The notes: generated by a model not told the origin, from the letters alone. Positions 1 to 8,365 are shown, numbered from the stretch's first letter. The stretch is 64,000 nucleotides of DNA from Lateolabrax maculatus (GCA_031216445.1 CM062209.1:23609001-23673000); one strand, 5' to 3'. Program-made: numbers and translations.

Positions 1-815
1 TAATGGCCCGTCTTGAGGCACCTGAAGCACTTAAATTCAGGACACTCCCTGAAGATATGCCCCGGCTTTATGCAAAGTCTACAGACACGGACTTGCCTGT
101 CGTGTATCACACGGAAATATTCCGCTCCTCTCAAAGTGACAAACTTTGTGGAATAAGGGAGCGAGCAGACCTCTTTATTAAAGCGAACTTTTAAAAAGCG
201 CGTTCCGTCGGCTATCTCGGTCCCCGGCCACTTGCGACGCTTGATCGCCGACATCGGCCTTACTCCCCATTCCTCAAGCCTCGACAGTATGTCCTCATCA
301 TCGAGGTACACCGGCAGGTTGATGAAGGAGACCACCATGTCTTTGCTGATTATGTCTCTGGCGAGCACTAGCGCTCCTTTCACTCGCACGCCGTCCATCA
401 GCTTGGTTTTCCCCTGCTCGTCCTTCATTGTGATTTCGTATATCCTCTCTCCTCTCACTCTGCATCCCATCACATCTCCACACTTTCTCTTCACCTCCTT
501 CAGTACTTCCATCATCGAAACACCATCCGTTCCCTCCACCTCCACCTCCACCGTCAGTTCTTTTCCGTACTTCTCTCCCCCTCCTGTGCGCTCTTCTCCA
601 TTGTTTATTCCACTCTGCTTTCTTTCACCGTCTGCTCGTTTGTTTGTTCCGTGTCCTTTCTCGTTGTCGTTCTCCTGTCTTTCGTCGTTCACTGGTTGTC
701 CGTTCTTCTCCTCGTGCCTCTTTTGTCCTTCAAACTTTCTGTCCATCTCCTTTCCCGTTGTTCGTTCAGTCCCTTTGTTCAACGCCATGATGTCCGACCG
801 TAATGCAAAACTCAT
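1..815 (-). CDS. Retrotransposon ORF1 protein, N-terminal part (copy 1, partial)
   Basis: The frame opens with ATG at 815-813 (MSFALRSDIMALNKG) and stays open to the window edge, covering about 271 residues. It includes the charged N-terminus, the RRM-like region and the first zinc knuckle. Relative to the complete copy it has a four-residue Val-Glu expansion near residue 90, caused by the in-frame 12-bp repeat change. It is probably a nucleic-acid-binding chaperone of the retrotransposon RNP. Whether the rest of this copy is intact cannot be seen. Confidence 0.85.
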   Translation of the reverse strand, partial: MSFALRSDIMALNKGTERTTGKEMDRKFEGQKRHEEKNGQPVNDERQENDNEKGHGTNKRADGERKQSGINNGEERTGGGEKYGKELTVEVEVEGTDGVSMMEVLKEVKRKCGDVMGCRVRGERIYEITMKDEQGKTKLMDGVRVKGALVLARDIISKDMVVSFINLPVYLDDEDILSRLEEWGVRPMSAIKRRKWPGTEIADGTRFLKVRFNKEVCSLPYSTKFVTLRGAEYFRVIHDRQVRVCRLCIKPGHIFRECPEFKCFRCLKTGH

Positions 816-821
816 AGAATT

Positions 822-850
822 CCCCCGAAAACAGCAAAAGCTGTCGGGGG
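822..850 (-). promoter_or_regulatory. GC-rich hairpin just upstream of ORF1 start (copy 1)
   Basis: CCCCCGA and ACAGC pair with GCTGT and CGGGGG around an AAAA loop. The stem ends about 6 nt before the ORF1 ATG on the minus strand. The same structure is at 39863-39891 in the full copy. A role in translation control is only an inference. Confidence 0.5.
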
Positions 851-981
851 AAGTAAGACTATAATAAACTATAAATTAACAGTAAACGAAATCTGCAAAA
901 ATATTAACGAAAAAATTGAGAATAACTAAATAATCACTCTCCAAAAGACCGCACTACTCCCTCACTCACTCCCTGTCAACT

Positions 982-993
982 TCGGGCGCGTTC
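982..993. repeat. Right target-site duplication of retrotransposon copy 1
   Basis: TCGGGCGCGTTC, the same 12 bp that flank the complete copy at 34508-34519 and 40023-40034. It corresponds to 5S positions 21-32. The left partner lies outside the window. Confidence 0.85.
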
Positions 994-1013
994 AGGGTGG
1001 TGTGGCCGTAAGC
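982..1013 (-). pseudogene. 5S rRNA gene D, first 32 nt only (interrupted by retrotransposon copy 1)
   Basis: This is the 5' end of a minus-strand 5S gene, GCTTACGG to the insertion point at position 32. The remainder should lie to the left of the retrotransposon outside the window. Its TATA box is retained upstream. Without the internal control region next to it, it is probably not transcribed as 5S. Confidence 0.9.
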
Positions 1014-1460
1014 AAGAGCTCAGGGAACAAAAAGCCTTTTTATAGATGTGGATCGGCATCACGGCGGCTATCTTTGTGTATTTCTGCGTGCATTTCTGCC
1101 CTTCGCTTGAATGCAAAGGATAAGTCATTTCAGAGGGTAATACTGTACTTTTTACTCCACTACATTTGTGATTGTTATTGTGATAAGTTTGCAGATTCCG
1201 ATTTTACATTGAAAAAACGTGATGGTTTCATAGACTAGGATGCAGTATAATACATGAAAAGTTTGTTTTCTTAAAAACATATCCTATAATGATGTAACAC
1301 TGACAGGGGCCGCAGACTGTCATAACGGCTCATTTTTTTTTGTTATGGTAACAGGATTTGCTTTGTTTCCTGACACGCTACAGCTTCTACCCAGATAGAG
1401 AGAATACCAAAACCTTATGACACAGCATCTTTGAAGGGGCTGTTTGTCACGTCGGCGACC

Positions 1461-1579
1461 GCTTACGGCCACACCACCCTCAACGCGCTCGATCTCGTCC
1501 GATCTCGGAGGCCAAGCAGGGTCGGGCCTGGTTAGTACTTGGATGGGAGACCGCCTGGGAATACCAGGTGCTGTAAGCT
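1461..1579 (+). rRNA. 5S rRNA gene, subtype A
   Basis: GCTTACGGCCACACCACCCT opens a 119-nt 5S sequence with box A, intermediate element and box C (TGGATGGGAGACCGCC) in place. The terminal stem GCTTAC/GTAAGC is intact and a T5 run ends the gene. All A copies differ from the vertebrate norm at 21 (C), 29 (T) and 50 (G), and have no TATA box near -30. This copy equals the A consensus. Confidence 0.95.
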
Positions 1580-1660
1580 TTTTCCACTCCGTTTAAAAAG
1601 GTAGAGTGTACGTAGTGTGCACCCCGTCCCTTTGGATATCAAAAACAGCAAGCAGTTTTG

Positions 1661-1675
1661 CACCAGAGGGCGCCA
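1661..1675 (+). promoter_or_regulatory. CTCF-like motif between convergent 5S A and B
   Basis: CACCAGAGGGCGCCA matches the CTCF core (CCASYAGRGGGCGC type) closely. It recurs at A start +200 in all 16 A-B spacers of the window, for example 4315, 14241, 16896, 23632, 29879, 40701 and 45479. Binding is inferred from the motif only. Confidence 0.45.
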
Positions 1676-1715
1676 TCGACCACTTGGAGGACTGTATGAA
1701 ACTAGAAAGAGAAAA

Positions 1716-1834
1716 AGCTTACAGCACCCGGTATTCCCAGGCGGTCTCCCATCCAAGTACTAACCAGGCCCTACGCTGCTTAGCTTCCGAGATCGGACGA
1801 GATCGGGCGCGTTCAGGGTGGTGTGGCCGTAAGC
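1716..1834 (-). rRNA. 5S rRNA gene, subtype B
   Basis: A minus-strand 5S of 119 nt ending in a T5 run (plus-strand AAAAA at 1712-1716). Every B copy carries G60C and C63A inside box A, so box A reads AGCAGCGTAGGG instead of AGCAGGGTCGGG. A TATA box lies 24-32 nt upstream. This copy equals the B consensus. Altered TFIIIA/TFIIIC binding is possible. Confidence 0.94.
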
Positions 1835-1857
1835 TGCAGCGCTGGGACCAAAACAGT

Positions 1858-1866
1858 CTTTTTATA
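1858..1866 (-). promoter_or_regulatory. TATA box of 5S subtype B
   Basis: TATAAAAAG on the minus strand at -32 to -24 relative to the 5S start at 1834. Upstream TATA-like elements near -28 are known for vertebrate 5S genes. The same element stands at the same offset in front of every B copy. Confidence 0.75.
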
Positions 1867-2453
1867 GACGTGGATTAGCATCATCGCGGCTATCTGTGTG
1901 TATTTCCGTCCATTGGGGACATTGACATATTTGTAAAAGTTCCAGGGCAAGGAGCTCTGATTACAGTCATACAATTTCCCCACATGAATGAATGATAAAG
2001 ACTGTTTATCGCAGCGCTGGAGTCTAATTAAGTATTTTTACCGTACATGAGTACACGTATGCTGCTTATCCTTCACTCGAATATTTCGATTCCATGCTAC
2101 CTACACTTCCTACTCCACCTCCTTTCAGAGGGAAATATTGGACTTTTTACTCCACTACGTTTGTGATTGTTATGGCCACAAGTCTGCAGATTTCGATTTT
2201 ACATTTAAAACATGTGATGGTTTCATAAACTATGATGGAGCATAACACGTGGAAAGTTTATTTTCTTAAAAACATATCCCATAATCATGTAGCGCTGAGA
2301 GGGGCCGCAGACTGTTGTAACGGCTCAGTTTTTGCTTCTAGCAACAGGATTTGTTTTGTTTCCTGACAATCTGCACTTTCTGCCCATATAGAGAGAATAC
2401 CAAAACCTTATGTCACAGCATCTTCAAAGGGTCCGTTTGTCGCTGCTGCGACC

Positions 2454-2572
2454 GCTTAAGGCCACACCACCCTGAACAAGCCCGATCTCGTCCGATCTCG
2501 GAAGCCAAGCAGGGTCGGGCCTGCTTAGTACTTGGATGGGAGACTGCCTGGGAATACCGGGTGCTGTAAGCT
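2454..2572 (+). rRNA. 5S rRNA gene, subtype C
   Basis: C copies carry AA at 25-26, G71C in the intermediate element and C92T in box C, and lack an upstream TATA. This copy also has C6A (GCTTAAGG), which breaks the terminal stem. Its terminator is GCTCTTCC, so the usual T4 run is lost. It is the least likely of the first unit to make mature 5S. Confidence 0.92.
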
Positions 2573-2673
2573 CTTCCACTCCGTTACAAACATAGAGCAT
2601 ACATAGTATGCGCACCATCCCTTTGGAAATCAAAAGAAACAAAGAAAAAACCAAGCGGTTTTGCACTCGAGGG

Positions 2674-2688
2674 CGCTATCAGACCCTT
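2674..2688 (+). promoter_or_regulatory. Weak CTCF-like motif in C-D spacer
   Basis: CACTCGAGGGCGCTA occupies the position homologous to the stronger site in the A-B spacer. The AG core is changed to CG. In the units near 33548 and 44370 the end reads GCGCGATC. Confidence 0.25.
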
Positions 2689-3085
2689 TTGAGGAGTTAC
2701 TTTAAAAACGGCAGAAGACCGCTGCCATGAAGTTGACTTAAACAGCGCAATCAGTAATCTGTTGAAGCAGGGCCACGGAAGCCAAAGACTACGTGGCGCC
2801 GTTCCTTTTTTCAAGGCAAACATGCTCTCAAGTCAGTCTGGACACACAAAAGTGATACGAACAACTCATGAAAGGTGAGCGAGTAATCAACAATTACAAA
2901 GCAAAGCTGGATCATATCAGTTTCCATTCGTCAACCTCGTTTCCACCTGGAATCACTGTTCCTCTTGTTGATGCGTTGGCCATTTGTCCTCATGATTGTC
3001 CATGTTGTTCCTGTTGACCCTTTAAATAATTCTGCTGTGTTTTTGACTGATCTAATTTGACCACAGATGAAGCATTTGGTGCTGT

Positions 3086-3113
3086 GTTATTAAAGTCACG
3101 GAACTTTAATGAC
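3086..3113. other. Inverted repeat in C-D spacer
   Basis: GTTATTAAAGT and ACTTTAATGAC form an 11-bp stem (one G-T pair) around CACGGA. It is present in every full-length C-D spacer. No function is recognised. Confidence 0.5.
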
Positions 3114-3548
3114 TGGCATCACAACAAATGATCTCGGACCAGCCTTGTAGCGGTGCTCAGTATTCAGAGTTTAAATCCTTGCACATTAAGCGTTGACATT
3201 ATTTTGTCTATTCCCTGTTTTGCTTTTTTGAAGGGATCATTTGTTAATAGAATGTGACTTTTTAATAATAACCTATTAATTGATTTAAGCCCGCCACTTA
3301 GAGGGGAGGACCTGTGTTCCATGGAGCGGAAGCAGTACTGAACTGTTTTCACAGCCGTTGACAGCTCGCTCCGCTCGCGTGGATGTGCGTCAATTGTCGG
3401 GTGTCACTGAATTAACTTTTTTCATGTGTATAATGAGAAATATCTCAGGCTATCTATAAAGTAATATAAAAGCAAAGTCATTAATATTATTGCCACTTGT
3501 ACCTTCTAATTGCCTTGTGTAGGTTTTACTTTGAGAGAAGAGAAAAGA

Positions 3549-3667
3549 CACTTACAGCACCTGGTATTCCCAGGCGGTCTTCCATCCAAGTACTAACCAG
3601 GCCCGACCCTGCTTAGCTTCCGAGATCGAACGAGATCGGGCGCGTTCAGGGTGGTGTGGCCGTAAGC
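3549..3667 (-). rRNA. 5S rRNA gene, subtype D
   Basis: D copies carry C39T and G87A and end in GTAAGTG rather than GTAAGCT. Termination is expected in a T run a few bases downstream; here it is T4 (plus AAAA at 3543-3546), while most D copies have T6. TATAAAAAG lies at 3690-3698. This copy equals the D consensus. Confidence 0.94.
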
Positions 3668-3689
3668 AAGAGCGCAGGGAACAAAAAGC

Positions 3690-3698
3690 CTTTTTATA
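3690..3698 (-). promoter_or_regulatory. TATA box of 5S subtype D
   Basis: TATAAAAAG at -31 to -23 of the D gene. The same offset holds for every D copy, including those interrupted by the retrotransposon. Confidence 0.75.
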
Positions 3699-4114
3699 GA
3701 TGTGGATCGGCATCACGGCGGCTATCTTTGTGTATTTCTGCGTGCATTTCTTCCCTTCGCTTGAATGCGAAGGATAAGTCATTTCAGAGGGTAATACTGT
3801 ACTTTTTACTCCACTACATTTGTGATTGTTATTGTGATAAGTTTGCAGATTCCGATTTTACATTGAAAAAACGTGATGGTTTCATAGACTAGGATGCAGT
3901 ATAATACATGAAAAGTTTGTTTTCTTAAAAACATATCCTATAATGATGTAACACTGACAGGGGCCGCAGACTGTCATAACGGCTCATTTTTTTTTGTTAT
4001 GGTAACAGGATTTGCTTTGTTTCCTGACACGCTACAGCTTCTACCCAGATAGAGAGAATACCAAAACCTTATGACACAGCATCTTTGAAGGGGCTGTTTG
4101 TCACGTCGGCGACC

Positions 4115-4233
4115 GCTTACGGCCACACCACCCTCAACGCGCTCGATCTCGTCCGATCTCGGAGGCCAAGCAGGGTCGGGCCTGGTTAGTACTTGGATGG
4201 GAGACCGCCTGGGAATACCAGGTGCTGTAAGCT
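4115..4233 (+). rRNA. 5S rRNA gene, subtype A
   Basis: Equal to the A consensus, with a T5 terminator. Confidence 0.95.
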
Positions 4234-4369
4234 TTTTCCACTCCGTTTAAAAAGGTAGAGTGTACGTAGTGTGCACCCCGTCCCTTTGGATATCAAAAAC
4301 AGCAAGCAGTTTTGCACCAGAGGGCGCCATCGACCACTTGGAGGACTGTATGAAACTAGAAAGAGAAAA

Positions 4370-4488
4370 AGCTTACAGCACCCGGTATTCCCAGGCGGTC
4401 TCCCATCCAAGTACTAACCAGGCCCTACGCTGCTTAGCTTCCGAGATCGGACGAGATCGGGCGCGTTCAGGGTGGTGTGGCCGTAAGC
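4370..4488 (-). rRNA. 5S rRNA gene, subtype B
   Basis: Equal to the B consensus; the TATA box is kept upstream. Confidence 0.94.
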
Positions 4489-5107
4489 TGCAGCGCTGGG
4501 ACCAAAACAGTCTTTTTATAGACGTGGATTAGCATCATCGCGGCTATCTGTGTGTATTTCCGTCCATTGGGGACATTGACATATTTGTAAAAGTTCCAGG
4601 GCAAGGAGCTCTGATTACAGTCATACAATTTCCCCACATGAATGAATGATAAAGACTGTTTATCGCAGCGCTGGAGTCTAATTAAGTATTTTTACTGTAC
4701 ATGAGTACACGTATGCTGCTTATCCTTCACTCGAATATTTCGATTCCATGCTACCTACACTTCCTACTCCACCTCCTTTCAGAGGGAAATATTGGACTTT
4801 TTACTCCACTACGTTTGTGATTGTTATGGCCACAAGTCTGCAGATTTCGATTTTACATTTAAAACATGTGATGGTTTCATAAACTATGATGGAGCATAAC
4901 ACGTGGAAAGTTTATTTTCTTAAAAACATATCCCATAATCATGTAGCGCTGAGAGGGGCCGCAGACTGTTGTAACGGCTCAGTTTTTGCTTCTAGCAACA
5001 GGATTTGTTTTGTTTCCTGACAATCTGCACTTTCTGCCCATATAGAGAGAATACCAAAACCTTATGTCACAGCATCTTCAAAGGGTCCGTTTGTCGCTGC
5101 TGCGACC

Positions 5108-5226
5108 GCTTACGGCCACACCACCCTGAACAAGCCCGATCTCGTCCGATCTCGGAAGCCAAGCAGGGTCGGGCCTGCTTAGTACTTGGATGGGAGACTG
5201 CCTGGGAATACCGGGTGCTGTAAGCT
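5108..5226 (+). rRNA. 5S rRNA gene, subtype C
   Basis: Equal to the C consensus with a T4 terminator (GCTTTTCC). It is the last 5S gene before miR-430 block 1. Confidence 0.94.
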
Positions 5227-5495
5227 TTTCCACTCCGTTACAAACATAGAGCATACATAGTATGCGCACCATCCCTTTGGATATCAAAAGAAACAAAGAA
5301 AAAACCAAGCGGTTTTGCACTCGAGGGCGCTATCAGACCCTTTTGAGGAGTTACTTTAAAAACGGCAGAAGACCGCTGCCATGAAGTTGACTTAAAAAGC
5401 GCAATCAGTAATCTGTTGAAGCAGGGCCACGGAAGCCAAAGACTACGTGGCGCCGTTCCTTTTTTCAAGGCAAACATGCTTTGGTTTCAAAGCAG

Positions 5496-5518
5496 TAAGT
5501 GCTTTTTTGTTGGGGTAG
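5496..5518 (+). ncRNA. miR-430a-type 3p arm only (hairpin truncated at 5S junction)
   Basis: TAAGTGCTTTTTTGTTGGGG is intact, but the 5' arm found in other copies (CCTAACACAAACACTAAC) is missing. 5S spacer sequence stops in the loop at about 5480. It should not form a normal pre-miRNA. Confidence 0.7.
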
Positions 5519-6232
5519 CTTTGCTGACCTCTGCATCTTCAGGTGTGAGCTGAACTACTGCGCTTTGATGTTGGGGTTGGATTCCGTACTGAAGCCCTAC
5601 ATTCCCTGAACTAAATCTGCCTCTTTGTGTTGCTTTTAAACTACTGCTGATAAAACATCAACTGGACAATGCCAATAAGGTGCATCAAGTAAAGTCTTCG
5701 GAGGCTAAGTGACCACTTATCAACTGCTAATGCCCTGCATGAATTTAAGATGATCCTCATCTGTTCATCAAGTACAATGATTTCCTTTGTTAACGTAGCA
5801 TTGCCAACGCCATTGACACTACATAAAAAAGGAGGCAGAGTTGGGTGGAAATGGCTGCATTCAGTATTTAAGATGGACAAATCTCTGCAAGAATTTGTAG
5901 TCACATTCTAGAATTGCAGGACAAGAAAATAGAATAATGCGCTTTGATGTTGGGGTTGGATTCCGTACTAAGCGATACAATCCCTAAACTAAATCTTTCT
6001 CTTTGTGTTGCTTTTAAACTACTGCTGATAAAACATCAGCTGGACACTGCCAATGACGTGCATCAAGTAAAGTCTTTAAGATGATTTAAGATGATCCTCA
6101 TCTGTTCATCAAGTAGAATGACTTCCTTTTTTAACGTAGCATTGCCAACACCATTGAAACTTCATAAAAAAAGAAGGCGGAGTTGGGTGGAAATTGCTGC
6201 ATTCAGTATTTAAGATGGACAAATCTCTGCAA

Positions 6233-6295
6233 GTATCCTAACACAAACACTAACTTTGGTTTCAATGCAGTAAGTGCTTTATTTGTTGGGGTAGT
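6233..6295 (+). ncRNA. mir430: miR-430 hairpin (a-type)
   Basis: The 5' arm TATCCTAACACAAACACTAA pairs with the 3' arm TAAGTGCTTTATTTGTTGGG (6271). The seed AAGTGC is intact; one A replaces T in the T-run. A promoter-like module ends just upstream. Confidence 0.85.
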
Positions 6296-6536
6296 TTTGC
6301 TGACCTCTGCATCTTCAGGTGTGAGCTGTGTGCCATTTGAAAACTTCAGTAAGAGATACACTTAATTTCTAGTCACATTCTAGAATTGCAGGACAAGAAA
6401 ATAGAATAATGTGCTTTGATGTTGGGGTTGGATTCCGTACTGAAACGCTACATTCCCTAAACTAAATCTGCCTCTTTGTATTGCTTTTAAACTACTGCTG
6501 ATAAAACATCAACACACAACAAGCAAAACCTTGACT

Positions 6537-6577
6537 ATGGAGAATCTCTTAAGCGACAAATATTGCCATCTGTAAGT
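6537..6577 (+). other. Possible short exon with splice donor before miR-430b-type hairpin
   Basis: ATGGAGAATCTCTTAAGCGA continues to CATCT followed by GTAAGT at 6572. The same ATGGAGAA...CT|GTAAGT layout precedes the b-type hairpins near 8484, 18340, 19293 and 25078 (with donor variants). The donor is about 8 nt from the hairpin base. An exon or a chance match are both possible. Confidence 0.25.
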
Positions 6578-6579
6578 CT

Positions 6580-6657
6580 GTCATATTGACCCAACTTGAG
6601 CATTGAGTTGTGTTTGAATACAGTTAAGTGCTACTTGTTGGGGCGGTTGTACATGAC
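6580..6657 (+). ncRNA. mir430: miR-430 hairpin (b-type)
   Basis: The long stem begins GTCAT and ends ATGAC. 5' arm CCCAACTTGAGCATTGAG, 3' arm TAAGTGCTACTTGTTGGGGC (6625-6646), seed AAGTGC. Confidence 0.88.
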
Positions 6658-6706
6658 AAATGCTGCAGACTGTACCCGAAGACAGATTTCATTTGAATTA
6701 CATTCA

Positions 6707-6772
6707 GATCACCTCAAATGGAGACACTAATGATTCTTGTGTTCATAAGTGCTTCTCTTTGGGGTTGTCTTG
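6707..6772 (+). ncRNA. mir430c: miR-430c hairpin
   Basis: The 3' arm TAAGTGCTTCTCTTTGGGGT (6746-6765) equals zebrafish miR-430c as I know it. The 5' arm ACCTCAAATGGAGACACTAA pairs with it. Confidence 0.93.
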
Positions 6773-6848
6773 GATGTGAAAAGATTGAAGATGATTGAAA
6801 TTCCTTCCAGAAAGCTGATTCAGAGACACATTTCAGTGAGAAGTGCAT

Positions 6849-6910
6849 TTCAACTTGAGCAACCCTCTGACTTCACTACCAAGAAAATGCTATATAGTTA
6901 ATATTGTTTT
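6849..6910 (+). pseudogene. Decayed miR-430-like hairpin
   Basis: The 5' arm GAGCAACCCTCTGACTTCAC is kept. The 3' arm reads AAAATGCTATATAGTTAATA: the seed has changed and the GGGGTG segment is deleted compared with the full version at 20085. Confidence 0.55.
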
Positions 6911-6944
6911 TTTGCTCATCAAGGTCTAGATTTGGTCAATAATA

Positions 6945-7007
6945 GTACCCTAACACAAACACTAACTTTGGTTTCAATGCAGTAAGTGCTTTTTTGTTGG
7001 GGTAGTT
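6945..7007 (+). ncRNA. mir430: miR-430 hairpin (a-type)
   Basis: 5' arm TACCCTAACACAAACACTAA, 3' arm TAAGTGCTTTTTTGTTGGGG (6983-7005). Confidence 0.88.
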
Positions 7008-7940
7008 TTGCTGACCTCTGCATCTTCAGGTGTGAGCTGTGTGCCATTTGAAAACTTCAGTAAGAGATACACTTAATTTGTAGTCACATTCTAGAATTGC
7101 AGGACAAGAAAATAGAGACCTGCGCTTTGAAGTTGGGGTTGGATTCCGTACTGAAGCCCTACATTCTCTAAACTAAATCTGCCTCTTTGTATTGCTTTAA
7201 ACTACTGCTGATAAAACATCAACTGGACATGCATCATCAACTGACGTGCATCAAGTAAAGTCTTTAAGATGATTTAAGATGATCCTCATCTGTTCATCAA
7301 GTACAATGACTTCCTTTGTTACCCTAGCATTGCCAACACCATTGAGACTTCATAAAAAAGAAGGCAGAGTTGGGTGGAAATGGATGCATTCAGTATTTAA
7401 GATGGACAAATCTCTGCAAGAAACACCACTTCCTCTGCAAGTGGGGCACAAAGATGATGATCCTCATCTGTTCATCAAGTACAATGATTTCCTTTGTTAA
7501 CGTAGCATGGCCAACACCATTGAAACTTCATAAAAAAGAAAGCAGAGTTGGGTGGAAATGGCTGCATTCAGTATTTAAGATGGACAAATCTCTGCAAGAA
7601 TTTGTAGTCACATTCTAGAATTGCAGGACAAGAAAATAGAATAATGCGCTTTGATGTTGGGGTTGGATTCCGTACTGAAGCCATACAATCCCTAAACTAA
7701 ATCTGCCTCTTTGTGTTGCTTTTAAACTACTGCTGATAAAACATCAGCTGGACACTGCCAATGACGTGCATCAAGTAAAGTCTTTAAGATGATTTAAGAT
7801 GATCCTCATCTGTTCATCAAGTAGAATGACTTCCTTTTTTAACGTAGCATTGCCAACACCATTGAAACTTCGTAAAAAAAGAAGGCGGAGTTGGGTGGAA
7901 ATGGCTGCATTCAGTATTTAAGATGGACAAATCTCTGCAA

Positions 7941-8003
7941 GTATCCTAACACAAACACTAACTTTGGTTTCAATGCAGTAAGTGCTTTTTTATTGGGGTA
8001 GCT
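7941..8003 (+). ncRNA. mir430: miR-430 hairpin (a-type)
   Basis: 3' arm TAAGTGCTTTTTTATTGGGG at 7979-8001, with G to A in the 3' half. A TATA-like module lies about 70 bp upstream. Confidence 0.85.
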
Positions 8004-8365
8004 TTGCTGACCTCTGCATCTTCAGGTGTGAGCTGTGTGCCATTTGAAAACTTCAGTAAGAGATACACTTAATTTGTAGTCACATTCTAGAATTGCAGGA
8101 CAAGAAAATAGAATACTGCGCTTTGATGTTGGGCTTGGATTCCGTACTGAAGCCCTACATTCCCTGAACTCAATCTGCCTCTTTGTGTTGCTTTTAAACT
8201 ACTGCTGATAAAACATCAACTGGACAATGCCAATAAGGTGCATCAAGTAAAGTCTTCGGAGGCTAAGTGACCACTTATCAACTGCTAATGCCCTGCATGA
8301 ATTTAAGATGATCCTCATCTGTTCATCAAGTACAAAGTCTTCCAGACAACACCACTGAAACTTCA

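Larger units (their letters stand above)
1..981 (-). mobile_element. 5S-targeted non-LTR retrotransposon, copy 1 (5' part, cut by window edge)
   Basis: This is the 5' end of the same element seen complete at 34520-40022. It aligns base for base with 39054-40022 except for a 12-bp expansion of a CTCCAC repeat near 538-550. It reads on the minus strand: 5' leader 981-816, then ORF1 from 815 running off the left edge. It abuts the 5S sequence at 982 exactly where the complete copy abuts it at 40023. The family is probably Mutsu (Tx1 group of the L1 clade), which is known to insert in fish 5S rRNA genes. The 3' part lies outside the window. Confidence 0.93.
982..5480. repeat. 5S rDNA tandem array, segment 1
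   Basis: This segment contains the D fragment, then A, B, C, D, A, B, C. The unit length is 2654 bp (A at 1461 and 4115). Spacers: D-A 447 bp (divergent), A-B 136 bp (convergent), B-C 619 bp (divergent), C-D 976 bp (convergent). The D-A and B-C spacers share long stretches such as TTTTTACTCCACTAC and CAGACTGT, and A-B and C-D share CCCTTTGGATATCAAAA, so the unit arose by duplicating a divergent pair. The long C-D spacer holds no gene I recognise; it has an 11-bp stem hairpin at 3086-3113. The segment ends at CAAACATGCT (5480), where the miR-430 block starts. Confidence 0.95.

Noticed and set aside
1606..1878. 90-aa, 74-aa, 72-aa, 80-aa and 79-aa frames repeated in every 5S unit
   Set aside because: They overlap 5S genes and their spacers on both strands and recur only because the unit recurs; no independent coding sign.
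2573..3548. tRNA, snRNA or SINE within the long C-D spacer
   Set aside because: No box A/B pair, no GGTTCRA-type motif and no recognisable snRNA core seen.
6183..6365. 60-aa frame ending FENFSKRYT, with a signal-peptide-like stretch
   Set aside because: It reads through a promoter-like module and a miR-430 hairpin; the hydrophobic part is the translated mature microRNA region.
7643..7670. GCGCTTTGATGTTGGGGTTGG, repeated through the miR-430 blocks
   Set aside because: Its tail resembles miR-430 but the AAGTGC seed is missing and I see no matching 5' arm.
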